Program-made: the position numbers and the translations under genes | Assembly (NCBI GenBank): GCA_965205385.1 | Contig: CBDBGS010000008.1 | Span: forward strand, 620,001 to 684,000 | Direction: 5' to 3' | Length of the DNA stretch: 64,000 bases | Origin: CATOSP01 sp965205385 | GTDB lineage: Bacteria; Chloroflexota; Dehalococcoidia; Lucifugimonadales; UBA3495 | Shown here: in pieces, positions 61,624-64,000 of the stretch | Layout of the letters: the number at the start of each line of letters is the position of its first letter | Numbering within the stretch: the first letter of the stretch is position 1 | Notes under the pieces: model-generated | Database searches by the model: none | The model's input: the letters and a program-made list of their open reading frames with translations, nothing else | Told to the model about the DNA's origin: nothing

Positions 61624-61624
61624 A

Positions 61625-61894
61625 ATGAGCAAGAAGAGCCCGGCCCCCATGATTCGACGGCATCACGCCGGGGCCATCCAAAGGGAACCATGCGTACAGG
61701 GACCGAAGATACCGCGCCGTGCAAAGAAGGCGATGGGCAAACTGCCGATGCGGGAAGCGCCCAGGCCGATACAGGAAGCGCCCAGGCCGCAGGGAGAGAC
61801 GGAAGTGTGGAACATGCTGGCAGCCTGGGGAAGAATGACGCTGGCTGGAGTGCGGAAACACATTCTGCGGGAGAGTCCCCAGGGAGCGGGATAG
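61625..61894 (+). CDS. Small basic protein, 89 aa
   Basis: ATG with GGAAGGAGAG. Basic start (MSKKSPAPMIRRHHAG) and a repeated EAPRP. A second frame (61,690-62,037) is open too; this one is preferred for its start site. Confidence 0.4.
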   Translation: MSKKSPAPMIRRHHAGAIQREPCVQGPKIPRRAKKAMGKLPMREAPRPIQEAPRPQGETEVWNMLAAWGRMTLAGVRKHILRESPQGAG

Positions 61895-62029
61895 GCACGG
61901 CGGGAGCCGGCGGGCCGGCGCCTGATAACCGCGCATCGGGACCGGAGCCGAGAACGTCCGAGGGCAGGGCCCCCCCCGTTGTGGAAGGGCCTGCCGCCCT
62001 GCCGGAAATCACCGAGGAGGGAACTCGAC

Positions 62030-62395
62030 ATGACTGAAGAGAACGCCGGGGGATTCGACGAGATCCTGAAGAAGCTGAATAGCATGAGCCGGAAGCCATG
62101 CAACGAGTGCGGTCAGGTGTTCCGGGGTCTGGAGGAGCAGGAACTCTGCACCGAGTGCAGCTATAAGAGAGACCACCCCGAGAAGCAGGACATGCGCTGG
62201 ACCTGGAGCCGCGCCGGACGCGGAAGTTGGGGGATCGTCGCCTACTGGCCCGACCGGGAGCCCATGCCGGAGCCGGGAGACCAGGTCACCGTCCACCGTA
62301 GGGACGGCTCCACCTCCACGGCGATCATCAAGGAGGTGGAGGGACTCCGCTACCTGCCCACCGGCCGGGCGCAGCTGCGCTGCATGGTGGAATGA
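62030..62395 (+). CDS. Hypothetical zinc-binding protein, 121 aa
   Basis: ATG with GAGGAGGGA. CNECGQ and CTECSY give a zinc site; the C-terminus (QVTVHRRDGSTSTAIIKEV, YLPTGRAQLRC) is beta-rich. Confidence 0.6.
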   Translation: MTEENAGGFDEILKKLNSMSRKPCNECGQVFRGLEEQELCTECSYKRDHPEKQDMRWTWSRAGRGSWGIVAYWPDREPMPEPGDQVTVHRRDGSTSTAIIKEVEGLRYLPTGRAQLRCMVE

Positions 62396-62428
62396 GCGAA
62401 ATACCGGAAAGGACGGGAGAAGAAGAGA

Positions 62429-62584
62429 ATGTCAGAATCTGAAACCAGGGCCTGCGCCAACCCTCACTGCGACAACACCTGGGAGGCCGAGGCCGAAGCC
62501 CGCCCGGAGCCCGAGATCTGCGGCCTCTGCGAGATCGAAGCCGCCGCACGCACCCAACCTCCCGGCCCGGAGGAGAAGGACTAA
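62429..62584 (+). CDS. Small zinc-ribbon-like protein, 51 aa
   Basis: CANPHCDNTWEAEAEA...CGLCE; ATG with GGGAGAAGAAG. Two C pairs. Confidence 0.5.
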   Translation: MSESETRACANPHCDNTWEAEAEARPEPEICGLCEIEAAARTQPPGPEEKD

Positions 62585-62631
62585 GCTATCTTCCCACGGG
62601 GCGGACCCGGCTCCGGTGCATGGTGAACTGA
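62585..62631 (+). pseudogene. Remnant of a paralogue of the 62,030 gene C-terminus
   Basis: Reads YLPTGRTRLRCMVN then stop, close to YLPTGRAQLRCMVE of the upstream gene. Only the tail remains. Confidence 0.5.
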
Positions 62632-62992
62632 ACCCGCTTTCACGCTGAAGAGGGACGGCCAACGTAAGAGACCCGGCCCGGTTCCTGAACGAGAACCGGG
62701 AACGGCCTGCCGCCGTTCCCGAAGGCTGAGCCTCCAAGCGGCGGCAGACCCAGACCGCCGGGCGGCGCCGGCCTGCCAGGAGACTCTCCCGGTTGGCCAA
62801 CCACACCCCCCGCCCGCGTCCACGTCGGCCTCACGAGGACCGCCTCCCGATTCCGCAGGCCCTCCCCGTAGTTGCCCGCGGGCGGAACCCCCAATTGCAT
62901 AAAACTGTTGTTTTACAAAACTGCGGTTGCGCAGAATTACAGTTCTACGAAACCGCAGTCTTGCAAAACCCAAACATAGGAGAAGAAAGATA
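62632..62992. other. Intergenic stretch with 16-bp tandem repeats
   Basis: No gene seen; GC-rich to about 62,890, then a much AT-richer repeat block just before the NADAR gene. Confidence 0.5.
62895..62974 (+). repeat. Five degenerate 16-bp direct repeats (iteron-like)
   Basis: Units start at 62,895, 62,911, 62,927, 62,943 and 62,959, each close to TTNTRCAAAACTGCAG. Period exactly 16. Lies immediately upstream of the NADAR gene; could be an operator or replication iterons. Confidence 0.7.
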
Positions 62993-63589
62993 ATGATGAT
63001 CGAACTGTCGGAAGGGATCTGGCGCAAGGCGGAGTGCGCCCACTTCATGAGATCCCGGGAACGCCACGGGCAACTCTCAAACATGACCTTCGGCTACCCC
63101 CTGGCCGTCAACGGCCTGACCTTCCAGGGCCCGGAGGGGTTGTACCAAGCATTGAAATTTCCCAGCAACCCGGATGCGCAACGGGCGATAGCCAGGGAGC
63201 GTTCCGGTATGGAAGCCAAAAAGACAGCCTACACCTTCAGCCAGGGGTTCCGCAGGGACTGGGAGGAGGTGAAGCTGGACGCGATGGCCGTGACCCTCGC
63301 CGTCAAGCTGATCCAGCACCAGGAGAAGTTCGGAAAGGCGCTGAGCGAAACCGGAACGATGGACATCGTGGAGATGTCCCACAGGGACGCCTAGTGGGGC
63401 GCGAAGCCGGAGGAGGACATGCTGCGGGGCGTGAACGCCCTCGGCAAGCTGCTGACGCTGCTCCGGGACCTCCGGGCCAGCGGCCGGCCGGACCAGAAGG
63501 ACGCCGCGGCGGAACTCATCGCGCTGACCGCACCTGAGAAACTGAGCATCATGGGAAGACGCGTGGAAACGCAACCACCAGCAATATGA
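62993..63589 (+). pseudogene. NADAR-family protein with an in-frame TAG
   Basis: NADAR (YbiA-like) proteins act on ADP-ribose-linked compounds. MSNMTF-like GQLSNMTFGYPL, GPEGLYQALKFP, and MDIVEMSHRDA are in the first part; after TAG 63,392-63,394 the same frame gives WGAKPEEDMLRGVNALGKLL, the conserved family end. Tyr in DA(Y/F)WG was probably lost. GGAG site before ATG. Confidence 0.78.
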
Positions 63590-63735
63590 GGCAACCCCAC
63601 TGGCACAGGGAGGAGAACGGAAACCCGGAGAGGCGCAGCCACTCCGCAGCCCATCCGTAGGGAAACGACCAAAGAATGAACCCGGCCCCGAACGGTAGAA
63701 TACCGCTCAAACCGGCATCAAAGAGGTCAGAGAAC

Positions 63736-64000
63736 ATGCCCATAGCCAACGACAACGACCTGAAGACCTGGCACGACAACCACTACCGGCTCACGTCCCC
63801 GGAGACGGCGCCCAGGGCGTGGAACGCCTTCGAGGACCTGGCCGATCCGAACAATCCCGGCAACCGCCTATCCGGCTGGGTGCAGCGGGCCGGGGGCGAC
63901 GAGTACGGCTGCCTGGTCATCGCCCTCGTCAACGGGCTGCCCGCGCCGCAGCGCATCCTGGCCACCCCCAAGACCAGCTACCCGTACCGGCGGGACCGGG
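63736..64000 (+). CDS. Hypothetical protein, 3 prime truncated by window end
   Basis: Open from ATG 63736 (AGAGG upstream; in-frame ATG 63676 is an alternative) past the window edge. MPIANDNDLKTWHDNHYRLT, AWNAFEDLADPNNPGN. No family recognised from the 88 residues visible. Confidence 0.55.
   Translation, partial: MPIANDNDLKTWHDNHYRLTSPETAPRAWNAFEDLADPNNPGNRLSGWVQRAGGDEYGCLVIALVNGLPAPQRILATPKTSYPYRRDR

Noticed and set aside
61690..62037. Alternative + frame overlapping the 61,625 gene
   Set aside because: Low-complexity acidic/Gly composition and no good ribosome site; the 61,625 frame has a better start.
1..64000. tRNA, rRNA or CRISPR arrays
   Set aside because: None seen; the only regular repeats are the 16-bp block and short coding repeats.
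1..64000. TGA reassigned to Trp
   Set aside because: Many genes end cleanly at TGA with overlapping ATGA starts, so TGA is a normal stop here.

Overview
The window reads as a long stretch of a large, GC-rich (roughly 60-65 percent by eye) plasmid- or phage-like replicon, interrupted by about 9.6 kb that looks like ordinary chromosome. The replicon part (about 1-31,135 and about 40,770-64,000) is densely packed. Almost every gene is on the + strand, many overlap by 4 bases (ATGA/GTGA), and most starts have a purine-rich GGAG-type ribosome site. The chromosomal part carries a DUF5679 protein, an alpha-2-macroglobulin, a luciferase-like oxidoreductase fragment, an oligopeptide ABC transporter and small palindromic repeats. 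This mix recalls Chloroflexota, perhaps SAR202/Dehalococcoidia, but no marker gene proves the host.

Region by region. 143-9,798: a radical SAM protein, a class II ribonucleotide reductase, DUF5131, a pentapeptide-repeat protein, a beta sliding clamp, a VRR-NUC nuclease and small unknowns. 9,916-11,943: NAD-dependent DNA ligase. 12,045-17,726: a PRTRC cassette, i.e. a plasmid-borne ubiquitin-like set with a Ubl (protein C), an E2-like protein (B), a JAMM peptidase (A) and an E1-like ThiF protein, interleaved with unknown genes and a family-4 uracil-DNA glycosylase. 17,798-31,193: PAPS-reductase-like protein, Fic, methyltransferases, a large SNF2-like helicase, a PD-(D/E)XK nuclease, an RNA ligase and many small proteins. 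About 31,135-40,767: chromosomal segment with genes truncated at both outer and inner joints. 41,044-50,486: PfkB kinase, GNAT, RNase HI, a cytosine-5 DNA methyltransferase and unknowns. 50,690-54,405: a 3.7-kb insertion with 17-bp terminal inverted repeats and an 8-bp target duplication. It splits an epimerase gene and carries an XRE/ImmA-IrrE regulator-protease, an ApeA-like HEPN protein and two unknown genes: a mobile defence-type cassette. 54,414-64,000: epimerase remainder, DHH phosphoesterase, dCTP deaminase, DUF4031, LPD29, NADAR and many small zinc-binding proteins.

The replicon encodes its own clamp, ligase, reductase, dCTP deaminase, uracil glycosylase, RNase H, helicase and nucleases, so it seems partly self-sufficient in DNA metabolism. 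No polymerase, replication initiator, partition, conjugation, capsid or terminase gene was seen here.

Many genes are visibly broken: an 8-bp duplication in the reductase, a MITE-like 134-bp insertion truncating DUF5131, the 3.7-kb insertion in the epimerase, in-frame stops in PfkB and NADAR, and one-base shifts in several others. The insertions have exact target duplications and are certainly real events if the assembly is right; single-base shifts could be sequencing errors.
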